From Bacteroidota bacterium (GTDB lineage Bacteria > Bacteroidota > Bacteroidia > Bacteroidales > Paludibacteraceae): a DNA stretch of 14,854 nucleotides. The notes below the pieces were generated by a model. It saw only the letters and a list, made by a program, of their open reading frames with translations, ran no database searches and had not been told where the DNA came from. The translations under genes were made by a program, and so were the position numbers. Location: NCBI GenBank assembly GCA_022709605.1, contig JAKLIM010000047.1, positions 1-14,854 on the forward strand, read 5' to 3'. Below, in pieces: positions 1 through 8,227 of this stretch (position 1 is its first letter; each line of letters begins with the position of its first letter).

Positions 1-2
1 CA

Positions 3-617
3 AACAAAAAATTCATGCTGGAAGACTACTTTCAGCCAATAATAAATGAGTTCACCGCACTTGGAAGAGAGGTTATTATCAACAAAAAGGAGAAGAAAAA
101 TCAATCAAACATTGAATCTGCCTTCCTTAAAGATGACACAGCCATTTACAATTTGCAATTCAGTACGGAACGCAGCGTAAAAATAAAACTAGAATTGGAT
201 ATAAATCCACCTTTAGGATTTTCAACGGAGTCAAGGTTACTCTTGCTGCCTTATTCATTTATGACCCGTTGTTATACCATGCCGAGTTTATATGCGGGTA
301 AAATGCACGCCCTGCTTTTCCGAAAGTGGAATGCGAGAGTAAAAGGACGTGACTGGTATGATTTTGAGTGGTATGTGAAAAATAATATTCAGTTAGACTT
401 TACTCACTTCTGTGAACGAATACGTCAATTTGAATCTGAAAATTTGGAACAAATGACAACTGAATCGTTCAAAAAGTTACTTAAAGAAAAGATATCCAAC
501 ACAAACATGGAAATGATAAAAGCGGATGTGAAACCTTTTCTTAAAGATTCAAGACAACTGGATATATGGTCTACAGATTATTTTTTACAGTTGGTGGAAA
601 TGATTGTATTCGTTTAA
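3..617 (+). CDS. AbiEii/AbiGii-type nucleotidyltransferase, 5'-partial
   Basis: The reading frame is open to the left edge, so the N-terminus is missing; the first Met (position 15) is probably internal. What remains is about 200 residues of C-terminal region. The segment around 300-375, KMHALLF, then RVKGRDWYDFEWY, matches the conserved lysine and (K)GRDxYD region of the AbiEii/AbiGii (DUF1814) family. That family transfers nucleotides and includes toxins of type IV toxin-antitoxin systems and phage abortive infection. The N-terminal nucleotidyltransferase signature with its GS and DxD residues would lie outside the window, as would any antitoxin gene. Family assignment is fairly firm from the GRDWYD block. 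Whether this copy is a toxin or a housekeeping relative cannot be judged here. Confidence 0.72.
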   Translation, partial: NKKFMLEDYFQPIINEFTALGREVIINKKEKKNQSNIESAFLKDDTAIYNLQFSTERSVKIKLELDINPPLGFSTESRLLLLPYSFMTRCYTMPSLYAGKMHALLFRKWNARVKGRDWYDFEWYVKNNIQLDFTHFCERIRQFESENLEQMTTESFKKLLKEKISNTNMEMIKADVKPFLKDSRQLDIWSTDYFLQLVEMIVFV

Positions 618-753
618 TCTGATAGAAAAATGCAGTTCATTGACATACAACTTCAACATAATTATCAAAGATCTTATTTCTTCACCAAATGGCTTAATTC
701 CGGATTGTTTCTGATTCGTTCCATCTCGTTCGCTATAATCTGAGCTTCCGCAG

Positions 754-788
754 AAAAAGTCGAAATCCAAACGGATTTCGACTTTTTT
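754..788 (+). terminator. Intrinsic terminator after the nucleotidyltransferase gene
   Basis: A perfect 15-bp stem has arms at 754-768 (AAAAAGTCGAAATCC) and 773-787 (GGATTTCGACTTTTT) around a 4-base AAAC loop. The right arm ends in a run of six T. The A-run on the left arm means it could also stop transcription from the other strand. It lies about 140 bases after the stop codon of the upstream gene and closes that transcription unit. Confidence 0.85.
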
Positions 789-832
789 GTAAATATTAAT
801 TTGATATTTCATTTCTTAATGAAAAATTGTGG

Positions 833-840
833 TAATTTTG
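833..840 (+). promoter_or_regulatory. Candidate -7 box for the TonB-dependent receptor gene
   Basis: TAATTTTG matches the Bacteroidota -7 consensus TAnnTTTG and lies about 67 bases before the chosen ATG at 907. A TTTG occurs at 800-803, but its 29-base spacing is longer than the usual 19-21, so the -33 element is not convincing. If it is used, transcription starts after position 840, which rules out a start codon at 829. Confidence 0.4.
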
Positions 841-906
841 AAAGTTTTTTATTCAAATTATTGTGTTGATTTATTATTTCTGTATTTACAATTAAAATTA
901 AATTTT

Positions 907-3378
907 ATGAAACGAATTTTTTTTCTGTTCACTTTATTATTGAGTTTAAGCATCTCGTTAAATGTGTTTTCACAAACTGATAATTCCGCAACAAACTGTT
1001 CAGTAAAAGGTGTTTTGGTCGATTCAATTACAAGTGAAACAATTCCTTATGTAACTATTTCAGTATCGTCGGTTAATAAACCTGCTGTTTATCTGAAGCG
1101 AATGGCCGCTGATTTAAACGGAAATTTTGAGGTGATTTTAAAAAATACGGATACATATTTCATCTCTTTTGAATCGGTGGGAATGCGGAGACTGATCAAA
1201 AAAGTGAATGTGTCCAATCAAAAGACTTTGAACCTTGGAAAAATAAATATGTCGGTTTCTGATGCCAAATTATCGGAAGTAACTGTGCTGGCCAGTAAAC
1301 CATTGGTAAAAGTAGAGCTGGATAAAATATCGTACGATACCAAATCCGATCCCGAATCGCAAAGTTCCAATGTGTTGGATATGCTTCGCAAAGTACCTTT
1401 AGTTACAGTTGACGGTGAAGATAATATTCAGTTGAAAGGATCATCAAATTTTAAAGTGTATGTGAATGGAAAACCGTCTTCAATGACTGCAACTAATCCT
1501 TCGCAAGTGTTGAAAAGCATGCCGGCTTCGAGTATCAAAACTGTTGAAGTTATAACAGATCCGGGTGCAAAATACGAAGCTGAAGGCCTTGGCGGCATCA
1601 TTAATATAGTTACTGAACGTGCTATGGCCGGTTATACCGGAACTATACGTACCGGTGTCGATTCAAAAGGTGGTTACACAGGAGGTTTATATTTTTCAAC
1701 TAAAAGAAAGAAATTTGGGATAACATCGAATCTGAATTTTAATAAGCATATTCAGCCCAACCAATATTATGAAGTAAAGCGCGAAAACGTAGCCGGTGCC
1801 TCATCGTCCCGATATATGAATCAAAAAAGTGAGCAGGATATGGCAATTCATTACTTTTATGGAAATATCGAAGCCAGTTACGAATTTGATTCGTTGAATT
1901 TGATCAGTTTAAGTATTGGCGGTCATAGTGGTGGTCACAATGTAAAAGCTACTGCCGAAACAGGCACATTCAATGATCAACGGGATACTTTGATGGCTTA
2001 CAATCAATATACTGAAGCTACAGGAACCTGGGGCGGTGTGGAAACTACTCTGGATTACCAACGATCGTTCAAAAAGCCCGACCAGCTATTTACGCTTTCG
2101 TATAAATTGAGCAACACACCAAACAATACCGATAATTATTCGGAATTTACGGCTTTAAAAAATTATTTTAATTCGAAGCAACGAATTGCGAGTATCGCAC
2201 AAGGGAATGAGCATACTTTTCAGGCTGATTATGTAGAGCCTTTTAATAAAATTCATACACTTGAACTGGGTACAAAGTATATTTTGCGTTTAAATAACAG
2301 TGAGAATTCGTACAGGCAGTTCAACGGTGAAATTAACGATTGGGAAGATATTGCTGGCAGGGCTACAAAAGACATGAATCACACCCAAAATATACTGGGT
2401 GCGTATGGAAGTTATACGCTGAAATTAAAGAAAGTAAGTTTGAAAGGAGGCGTAAGATTAGAACACACCACTTCTAAGGTTGAATTTATTGAATCTCCGG
2501 CTGAAGATTTCAGTGTGAAGTTCACGAATTTTGTGCCTTCAGCGGCAGTTACTTACAAATTAAACGATATGTCGAATTTGCGACTTACTTATAATCAGCG
2601 CATAAGTCGTCCGGGCATTTCTTATTTGAATCCGTTTATCGACGATTCAAACCCGCAGGCCATTACGCAGGGAAATCCGGATTTAGATCCCGAAATTAAT
2701 AATTCGTTTTCGTTAAATTACGGACAATTTACACCAAAAGTTAATTTCAATGCAAGTTTATTTACTTCATTTACAAATAATTCAATCGAGCGACTTAGTC
2801 AACTTCAATCGACCGGAGTAATTTATACCACCTACAAAAACATTGGCTACAACAGCAACACAGGTCTTTCGCTGTACGGAAATGTAATGTTAAATAAAGC
2901 CGTTAGATTGAATGCAAATGGTCAGGCAACTTATCTGAAGTTGGCTACCAATGATGGAAGTGGAATTGAAAACAGCGGCATCAGATATACATTGTCGGGT
3001 GGTGCTCAATTTATTTTGCCGTGGGAGCTTAAACTGAATCTCAATGGTGGATATTATTCACCCGGAATATCGTTGCAGGGAAAAAATCCGGCTTTTCATT
3101 ATTCAACTTTATCGCTTGCCAAAGATTTCCTGAAAAAGAAACTGAATATTGCTTTGCGGGTACAGGATCCTTTCGAGTCAACAAAAAAATTGCTTTCAAT
3201 ATCTGAAACAAATTTATATTATCAAACTACAGATGTGGTGATGGCCGGTCGTTATTTTGGATTGAATGTAAGTTATAGTTTTGGCGAAATGAAAGAACAG
3301 GTTAAAAAAGCCAAGCGTACCATAACCAACGATGATGTGAAAGCCGCTGATAACCAAAACACTTCGACGCAACAATAA
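907..3378 (+). CDS. TonB-dependent receptor-like outer membrane beta-barrel protein
   Basis: This 823-residue protein is expected in the outer membrane. The ATG at 907 is preferred over an in-frame start at 829 because it begins a classic signal peptide (residues 1 to about 23, ending NVFSQ) and because a promoter box overlaps the earlier start. Residues about 31-116 form a carboxypeptidase-like regulatory domain. Residues about 150-237 form a plug-like domain containing VLDMLRKVP, VYVNGKPS and GLGGIINIVT. The rest is a long beta-barrel ending in NVSYSFG, followed by a charged tail of about 35 residues. The arrangement fits the outer membrane beta-barrel family 3 (OMP_b-brl_3) group of TonB-dependent receptor relatives. 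No SusD partner or transport enzyme lies next to it, so the substrate is unknown. Family assignment is strong; uptake function is inferred. Confidence 0.88.
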   Translation: MKRIFFLFTLLLSLSISLNVFSQTDNSATNCSVKGVLVDSITSETIPYVTISVSSVNKPAVYLKRMAADLNGNFEVILKNTDTYFISFESVGMRRLIKKVNVSNQKTLNLGKINMSVSDAKLSEVTVLASKPLVKVELDKISYDTKSDPESQSSNVLDMLRKVPLVTVDGEDNIQLKGSSNFKVYVNGKPSSMTATNPSQVLKSMPASSIKTVEVITDPGAKYEAEGLGGIINIVTERAMAGYTGTIRTGVDSKGGYTGGLYFSTKRKKFGITSNLNFNKHIQPNQYYEVKRENVAGASSSRYMNQKSEQDMAIHYFYGNIEASYEFDSLNLISLSIGGHSGGHNVKATAETGTFNDQRDTLMAYNQYTEATGTWGGVETTLDYQRSFKKPDQLFTLSYKLSNTPNNTDNYSEFTALKNYFNSKQRIASIAQGNEHTFQADYVEPFNKIHTLELGTKYILRLNNSENSYRQFNGEINDWEDIAGRATKDMNHTQNILGAYGSYTLKLKKVSLKGGVRLEHTTSKVEFIESPAEDFSVKFTNFVPSAAVTYKLNDMSNLRLTYNQRISRPGISYLNPFIDDSNPQAITQGNPDLDPEINNSFSLNYGQFTPKVNFNASLFTSFTNNSIERLSQLQSTGVIYTTYKNIGYNSNTGLSLYGNVMLNKAVRLNANGQATYLKLATNDGSGIENSGIRYTLSGGAQFILPWELKLNLNGGYYSPGISLQGKNPAFHYSTLSLAKDFLKKKLNIALRVQDPFESTKKLLSISETNLYYQTTDVVMAGRYFGLNVSYSFGEMKEQVKKAKRTITNDDVKAADNQNTSTQQ

Positions 3379-3394
3379 TTAGAAGGAAAATGAG

Positions 3395-3402
3395 TACCTT
3401 TG
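3395..3402 (+). promoter_or_regulatory. -7 promoter box for the DEAD-box helicase gene
   Basis: TACCTTTG is an exact match to the Bacteroidota -7 consensus TAnnTTTG. It lies 22 bases before the helicase ATG and 16 bases after the receptor stop codon, so the helicase probably has its own transcript with a short leader. No clear TTTG -33 element is present upstream. Confidence 0.6.
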
Positions 3403-3424
3403 TAGTCTAAAAACAAATATTTAA

Positions 3425-4651
3425 ATGAGATTTGATGAACTTCCGCTCTGCGATTCCGTTCTGGATGGATTGGATGCGATGAATTTTAGAGAAGCTACTC
3501 CGGTTCAGGAGCAAACTATACCTGTTATTTTACAAAAACGTGATGTAATAGCTTGTGCACAAACCGGAACCGGAAAAACGGCTGCTTTTATTTTACCTTT
3601 GCTACATAATTTGCAGGTTGAACCGAATGCCGGCAACAAGGTAAATGCCATTATTATGGCTCCTACACGTGAACTGGCTCAGCAAATTGACCAGCAAATG
3701 GAAGGGTTTTCGTATTTTACTTCCTTTTCGTCGGTGGCTGTTTATGGTGGTAACGATTCGCAAGCCTGGGACGTTCAACGTCGTGGTTTGCAACAAGGCG
3801 CCGATGTGGTTATTGCCACACCCGGAAGATTGCTTTCTCATATCAATCTTTATGACATAGATTTTTCGCATGTAAAATATTTCATTCTCGACGAAGCCGA
3901 TCGCATGCTCGATATGGGTTTTTTCGATGATATAATGCTGGTTGTAAACCGTTTACCAAAAGACAGGCAAACCATTATGTTTTCGGCTACCATGCCTCCT
4001 AAAATCCGCTTGCTTGCTAAAACCATAATGAACGATCCGTTTGAGGTGAAAATTGCTGTATCGAAGCCGCCTGAATCAATTATGCAAACGGCCTATATTT
4101 GTCACGAATTTCAGAAACCAAATATTGTGCGGTATTTGTTTGCCGACAAAGAACCCAATAAAGTACTTGTGTTTTCGGGTTCGAAAATAAAAGTGAAAGA
4201 AATTACCAAAACTTTTCGCGGTATGGGACTTTCGGTGGGCGAAATGCATTCCGACCTTGATCAATCGCAGCGTGAGCATATCATGCACGAATTTAAAAAC
4301 AGCAGGGTCAATATTTTAGTGGCTACCGACATTGTTTCGCGCGGTATTGATATTGACGATATTTCGTTGGTAATCAATTATGATGTTCCACACGACGCCG
4401 AAGATTATGTGCATCGCATTGGACGTACAGCGCGGGCTAAAGCCGAAGGAATGTCCATCACTTTCGTATCGGAAGAAGAACAGTACAAATTCAAACAGAT
4501 TGAAAATTTTTTAGAAAAAGATATTTACAAAATACCAATGCCTGAGGAACTGGGCGAAGCGCCTGAGTACGAACCTGAAAAACACCGGTTTGGTCATAAA
4601 AAATTTACTGCTGGCAAGGGAAAATTTCACCGGAGTAAACAAAGGAAATAA
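3425..4651 (+). CDS. DEAD-box ATP-dependent RNA helicase
   Basis: This 408-residue protein is a cytoplasmic ATP-dependent RNA unwinding enzyme, likely acting in ribosome assembly, RNA decay or cold adaptation. All family motifs are visible in order: Q motif ATPVQEQTIP (24-33), motif I AQTGTGKT (45-52), Ia PTRELAQQ (80-87), Ib TPGR (132-135), II DEAD (156-159), III SAT (187-189), IV VLVFSGS (247-253), V ATDIVSRGIDI (300-310) and VI HRIGRTAR (330-337). A short basic tail rich in Lys, Gly, His and Arg follows, the type that binds RNA nonspecifically. The length is close to the two-domain core, so there is no extra RNA-binding domain. It resembles the RhlE group, but assignment to RhlE versus DeaD needs a tree. 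It stands alone between its own promoter and terminator. Confidence 0.95.
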   Translation: MRFDELPLCDSVLDGLDAMNFREATPVQEQTIPVILQKRDVIACAQTGTGKTAAFILPLLHNLQVEPNAGNKVNAIIMAPTRELAQQIDQQMEGFSYFTSFSSVAVYGGNDSQAWDVQRRGLQQGADVVIATPGRLLSHINLYDIDFSHVKYFILDEADRMLDMGFFDDIMLVVNRLPKDRQTIMFSATMPPKIRLLAKTIMNDPFEVKIAVSKPPESIMQTAYICHEFQKPNIVRYLFADKEPNKVLVFSGSKIKVKEITKTFRGMGLSVGEMHSDLDQSQREHIMHEFKNSRVNILVATDIVSRGIDIDDISLVINYDVPHDAEDYVHRIGRTARAKAEGMSITFVSEEEQYKFKQIENFLEKDIYKIPMPEELGEAPEYEPEKHRFGHKKFTAGKGKFHRSKQRK

Positions 4652-4671
4652 TTTGGAGAAATACCTCATCG

Positions 4672-4710
4672 AAAAGTCAGACCAGCTTTGTTGCGAATCT
4701 GACTTTTTTT
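4672..4710 (+). terminator. Intrinsic terminator after the helicase gene
   Basis: Arms AAAAGTCAGA (4672-4681) and TCTGACTTTT (4698-4707) form a 10-bp stem. The 16-base loop can fold a little further (CAGC with GTTG). The stem runs into seven T (4704-4710). It starts 20 bases after the helicase stop codon and separates it from pabB. Confidence 0.8.
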
Positions 4711-4752
4711 AAATTAGAGGTAATCAACAGACGTTAATTCGCAGAAAATCAA

Positions 4753-5739
4753 ATGAAAAAAGAATTTCCATATCCAATGCTTGACCGGATACAAATGATA
4801 CATCAAATCAATTTGTTCTCCGAAAAGCGGATTCCTTTTTTGTTTATTATCGATTATAAAGCCGAAAATGGTTATGTAATCAAACAGGATGAAATAAATG
4901 ACACTTTCATTCGATTCAGTACCAACGACCAAAGTACATCTATCGAAAATAAATCATTTACATGGAATGCAAAACCGGTTAGTTACGAATCGTACAAAAA
5001 TAAATTTGACTCGGTAGTAAATGAAATCAAACGTGGAAATTCGTTTCTGGTGAATCTAACTCAGCCTGCCGAAGTTAATACAAATCTCACATTATCAGAG
5101 ATATATAATTTTGGTAATGCAAAATACAAATTGTGGCTTAAAGATAAATTTACCGTACTTTCGCCGGAAACTTTTGTTCAAATTCGAAGCGGTATAATTT
5201 CTTCTTTTCCCATGAAAGGTACAATTGACGCAGCCATTCCCAATGCCGAAACCATAATCATCAACGACCTGAAAGAAAAAGCCGAACATGCAACCATTGT
5301 GGATTTAATCAGAAACGATTTAAGCATTGTTGTCCGAAATGTGCACGTAAAGCGTTATCGCTACATTGATAAATTAGTGACCAATAAAGGGGAATTACTG
5401 CAAGTGAGCTCAGAAATTTGTGGAAGTTTACCCGAAAATTATTATTCGAAAACCGGCGATATATTATTTTCGTTGTTGCCCGCAGGTTCAATTTGTGGCG
5501 CTCCCAAACAAAAAACGCTTGAAATAATCGAAAATGCTGAAGGATACGATCGCGGATTTTATACCGGTGTTTGTGGTTGGTTCGATGGTGAAAACCTCGA
5601 TTCAGCAGTAATGATACGTTTTATTGAACAGCAAAATGAACAATTGATTTTTAAAAGTGGAGGTGGAATAACCTGTATGAGCGATTTGAAGAGTGAATAT
5701 GATGAATTAATACAAAAAATTTATGTGCAGATTTCTTGA
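4753..5739 (+). CDS. pabB: Aminodeoxychorismate synthase component I
   Basis: The product converts chorismate plus ammonia to 4-amino-4-deoxychorismate, the first step of p-aminobenzoate synthesis for folate. The 328-residue protein is essentially the chorismate-binding catalytic domain, without the extra N-terminal region of the roughly 450-residue enterobacterial enzyme, as is usual for Bacteroidota. Key features are PMKGTI at 153-158, whose Lys155 corresponds to the catalytic lysine that separates PabB from anthranilate synthase (which has Ala here). Others are EHATIVDLIRNDL (178-190), PAGSICGAPK (243-252) and the acidic SEYDEL near the C-terminus. The ATG at 4753 follows the helicase terminator. 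The gene overlaps the lyase gene downstream by 17 bases, which couples their translation. The glutaminase subunit (PabA) is not in the window. No clear promoter box was found. Confidence 0.9.
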   Translation: MKKEFPYPMLDRIQMIHQINLFSEKRIPFLFIIDYKAENGYVIKQDEINDTFIRFSTNDQSTSIENKSFTWNAKPVSYESYKNKFDSVVNEIKRGNSFLVNLTQPAEVNTNLTLSEIYNFGNAKYKLWLKDKFTVLSPETFVQIRSGIISSFPMKGTIDAAIPNAETIIINDLKEKAEHATIVDLIRNDLSIVVRNVHVKRYRYIDKLVTNKGELLQVSSEICGSLPENYYSKTGDILFSLLPAGSICGAPKQKTLEIIENAEGYDRGFYTGVCGWFDGENLDSAVMIRFIEQQNEQLIFKSGGGITCMSDLKSEYDELIQKIYVQIS

Positions 5740-6319
5740 ATCGATTCAGCTGAACGATGGCGAATTTAAACGTCTATCGTACCATCAGGCAAGGATGGAT
5801 TATGTGCAGAAAACCTATTTTCCTGATACGCCTGCTATAAGTTTGCAAGAATTCCTTTCCAAATCAAATTTCCCTGTCCAAGGGTTATTTAAATGTCGGA
5901 TTGGGTTTACTAATGAAATTCAATCGATTGAATTTCAACCATACATAATGCGAACTATTGAAACGCTTAAACTTGTTGAAATCGATTTAAAATCGACTTT
6001 TTTCAAATCCGAAAATCGCGAGAAACTGAATGACGCTTTTTTGCAAAAAGGAATTTGTGATGATGTATTGCTGGTAAAAGAGGATTTTTTGACCGATACT
6101 TCTTATTGTAATATTGCTTTGTTTGATGGCGAAAACTGGATAACACCCCGAAATCCACTTATTTATGGCGTAAACAGAGCCGAATTATTAGAAAATAAAA
6201 TTATTGCTGAAGGTGATGTCAGGGTGGATGATTTGAATAATTACAGCAAAATCAGATTGTTTAATGCTATGATTGAATTTGGAGATTTAGAAATCGAAAT
6301 GAAGAATATTATTTTTTGA
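5723..6319 (+). CDS. pabC: Aminodeoxychorismate lyase-like aminotransferase class IV protein
   Basis: Probable PLP-dependent enzyme that splits 4-amino-4-deoxychorismate into p-aminobenzoate and pyruvate, completing the step begun by the upstream pabB. The 198-residue protein belongs to fold type IV (aminotransferase class IV). The PLP-binding lysine is probably Lys95 in FFKSENREKL. Other family blocks are DDVLLVKE (113-120), LTDTSYCNIA (123-132) and TPRNPLIYGVNRAELL (141-156). It is shorter than the roughly 270-residue E. coli PabC because the N-terminal part is compact; to my knowledge such short forms are common in this phylum. The position usually held by an acidic Glu near the pyridine ring appears as Asp125. 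The start at 5723 overlaps pabB by 17 bases in another frame. Function is supported mainly by the pairing with pabB; a branched-chain or D-amino acid aminotransferase is less likely. Confidence 0.82.
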   Translation: MCRFLESIQLNDGEFKRLSYHQARMDYVQKTYFPDTPAISLQEFLSKSNFPVQGLFKCRIGFTNEIQSIEFQPYIMRTIETLKLVEIDLKSTFFKSENREKLNDAFLQKGICDDVLLVKEDFLTDTSYCNIALFDGENWITPRNPLIYGVNRAELLENKIIAEGDVRVDDLNNYSKIRLFNAMIEFGDLEIEMKNIIF

Positions 6320-6349
6320 ACAAATGGAAATAAATTTTCAAACATATTT

Positions 6350-6384
6350 ATTCCGCACCGATAAGCATCGATGCGGAATGTTTT
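6350..6384 (+). terminator. Hairpin terminator between convergent genes
   Basis: ATTCCGCA (6350-6357) pairs with TGCGGAAT (6372-6379). After one mismatch, CGAT (6359-6362) pairs with ATCG (6367-6370) around an AAGC loop. A modest T-stretch (TTTT at 6381-6384) follows on the plus strand. It lies 30 bases after the pabC stop codon. On the minus strand it is not followed by a T-run, so it probably serves pabC more than the convergent secreted-protein gene. Confidence 0.6.
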
Positions 6385-6409
6385 ATGAATTCAAAAAATA
6401 TCAATAAAA

Positions 6410-8155
6410 TCAATTGATCTTAATTTTATTTACGTAACTGAAATTTGAATTGCTTACCTGTACCAAATATACACCGGATTTAAGTTGTGAATCAATAGTT
6501 GTTAAAATACAATTTGCATTATTACTTATCAGTTTCTGTCCCAATGCATTATAAACATTTATTGTCAGGTTGTTCCGGGAGCCTTTATTCAGAACATTAA
6601 TTTTATTGTCAATTCCATTATAGATTAATATTTCGTTATCACTATCTGTAATTTCAACAGCTGATGGTGAGTTTTTAGGTTTAAAAATTAAGCTAAACCT
6701 ATTATTATCTGTTGTTTGCACTGATGTAAATTCATGAGAAAACCCAGAATTAATTTCATATTGAATAGCTGTCAATTTATCCAGTAATATTGCTTTAACT
6801 TCATAGAATCTACTCTCAGTAGCAGATATGCTATAATTTTCGGATTTCGACGAAGTAAAAAATAAAGGAATTTCAGTATCAAGAGGAAACTCATTCATTC
6901 CATTTATTGCCAATTTTTCAGTTATCGCTTTCGTATATATTTCAGGAATGGCTGAATTTGCATTGGTCATTTTTGGAGAATCGTAAATATCATAACCTAG
7001 CAATGCACTTGAATTGGTATAAATTAAAGCTTCATCGTTATTTGTTCCATCTGTAATCATCAGCCGGAGTAAATTTTCATTCGATTTTTGAACACCCGGT
7101 ATTCTGAATATATTATTTGAAATATCCTGATGACTTAAATCTGTGTTAATAAAACTTAATGTTCCATCTGATTTTCCGGCATCTACCTGAAGCCAAAAAG
7201 CTTGCAATGGAGGAATATAATTCGTCAGACTTTTACCGCTTAGGCTGATTCCATTCTGCATGGCAATGTTATAGGTATCGAAAATATAGGCCGTATTCGC
7301 AGCATTTCTTGACCGGTACCAATACGTTGAACCCAAATTTGTTCTTGTTGCTGTTCTGATATTTACGTAAGATGGATATGGATTCCCTACTAAATTGAAG
7401 CCTGCTTTTAGCTGTCCCGTAGTGCGATTCACCGTAGTTGATTGGTTGCCTGAATTTAACGAATCAGTTGCATTACCCGGAAAAGTAACAATTCCACTTC
7501 CCGCTAAATTACATAAATAACCTCTCATTGGTACAAGATCAGTTGTCGTATTTGTAATTTTTGGCCAGTTAAGAGTAGCACTACTTCCATTGGCTTCATC
7601 ATACCAATACAATGGTTTTAAAGTGTTTGCCGAAAATACATTACTTGTAGCCTTTTTTACCGGACTTGAAATATACCAGTTTCTGCCGGTTTCCAGGTAT
7701 TTCTGAACACTTACATTGGTTGCATTTACATTTCCTAAATTAACAAATGTACCGGTTTGATTCCCTGAAGTACACAACAAATTTAAATTTGTCGCCACCA
7801 AAGATTTTCCCGTATTCAGTGTTAATTTTGCATTTGGATTTACAGAAAGAGCTTCAACTGTAAGGTTGCTTGCAGCAGATATTACACCTGTTGAATTGAT
7901 AACCAAGTTGTTTATATTAAAACCAGCACTTCCCAATAAACTTTTTGGGGTTGTGCCCGACATGGTAACAGTCTCTGTTCCTTTAGTATATGTGCCATCA
8001 TTCGTGAAGCTCCCATCAATTATTTCTATTGAAGCTGCACCTGTCACTTCAATTTTTCCCCCCGATGTTATTTCGATACCTTGCGAATTCGCAAAAAGTG
8101 GTACGAAAAAACACATTGAAAGGAAATAATATTTTATTGCATTTGAATGTTTCAT
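6410..8155 (-). CDS. Secreted protein with T9SS type A C-terminal sorting domain
   Basis: This 581-residue exported protein has a signal peptide at residues 1-25 (ending ANSQ). It should cross the outer membrane by the type IX secretion system and be anchored or released at the surface. Residues 26 to about 150 are Ser/Thr/Asn/Gly-rich and full of short alternating hydrophobic strands, suggesting a beta-solenoid or beta-roll. The middle (about 155-345) contains RNWYISSP, GFNLVGNPYPS and IPPLQAFWLQV, a pattern I recognise from many large secreted Bacteroidota proteins of unknown function. The last 80 or so residues carry a typical type A sorting domain: VYNALGQK, then LKSGVYLVQV, then a basic end KIKIN. 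No catalytic motif was recognised, so adhesion or surface structure is more likely than enzymatic activity. It follows the 228-residue exported protein gene by 72 bases in the same direction. Confidence 0.88.
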   Translation of the reverse strand: MKHSNAIKYYFLSMCFFVPLFANSQGIEITSGGKIEVTGAASIEIIDGSFTNDGTYTKGTETVTMSGTTPKSLLGSAGFNINNLVINSTGVISAASNLTVEALSVNPNAKLTLNTGKSLVATNLNLLCTSGNQTGTFVNLGNVNATNVSVQKYLETGRNWYISSPVKKATSNVFSANTLKPLYWYDEANGSSATLNWPKITNTTTDLVPMRGYLCNLAGSGIVTFPGNATDSLNSGNQSTTVNRTTGQLKAGFNLVGNPYPSYVNIRTATRTNLGSTYWYRSRNAANTAYIFDTYNIAMQNGISLSGKSLTNYIPPLQAFWLQVDAGKSDGTLSFINTDLSHQDISNNIFRIPGVQKSNENLLRLMITDGTNNDEALIYTNSSALLGYDIYDSPKMTNANSAIPEIYTKAITEKLAINGMNEFPLDTEIPLFFTSSKSENYSISATESRFYEVKAILLDKLTAIQYEINSGFSHEFTSVQTTDNNRFSLIFKPKNSPSAVEITDSDNEILIYNGIDNKINVLNKGSRNNLTINVYNALGQKLISNNANCILTTIDSQLKSGVYLVQVSNSNFSYVNKIKIN

Positions 8156-8227
8156 GTTTTGTTTTTTTTCTGAAGTTCAATGCTAAATTTTTTAATTATA
8201 AACAAGAATGAATAATAAGTAACTAAA

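Noticed and set aside
630..743. A 37-codon plus-strand frame beginning MQFIDIQ and ending just before the terminator
   Set aside because: It lies suggestively before the terminator, but has no ribosome-binding site, no recognisable motif and chance length.
585..812. A 75-codon minus-strand frame
   Set aside because: It runs through the strong terminator at 754-788, overlaps the end of the nucleotidyltransferase gene, and shows no recognisable domain.
829..906. Upstream extension of the receptor gene to an in-frame start at 829
   Set aside because: It would place 26 extra residues in front of a clean signal peptide, and a promoter-like TAATTTTG lies within the extension.
3602..3871. Minus-strand and alternative-frame coding stretches inside the helicase gene
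   Set aside because: They are shadow frames of a gene with every DEAD-box motif intact.
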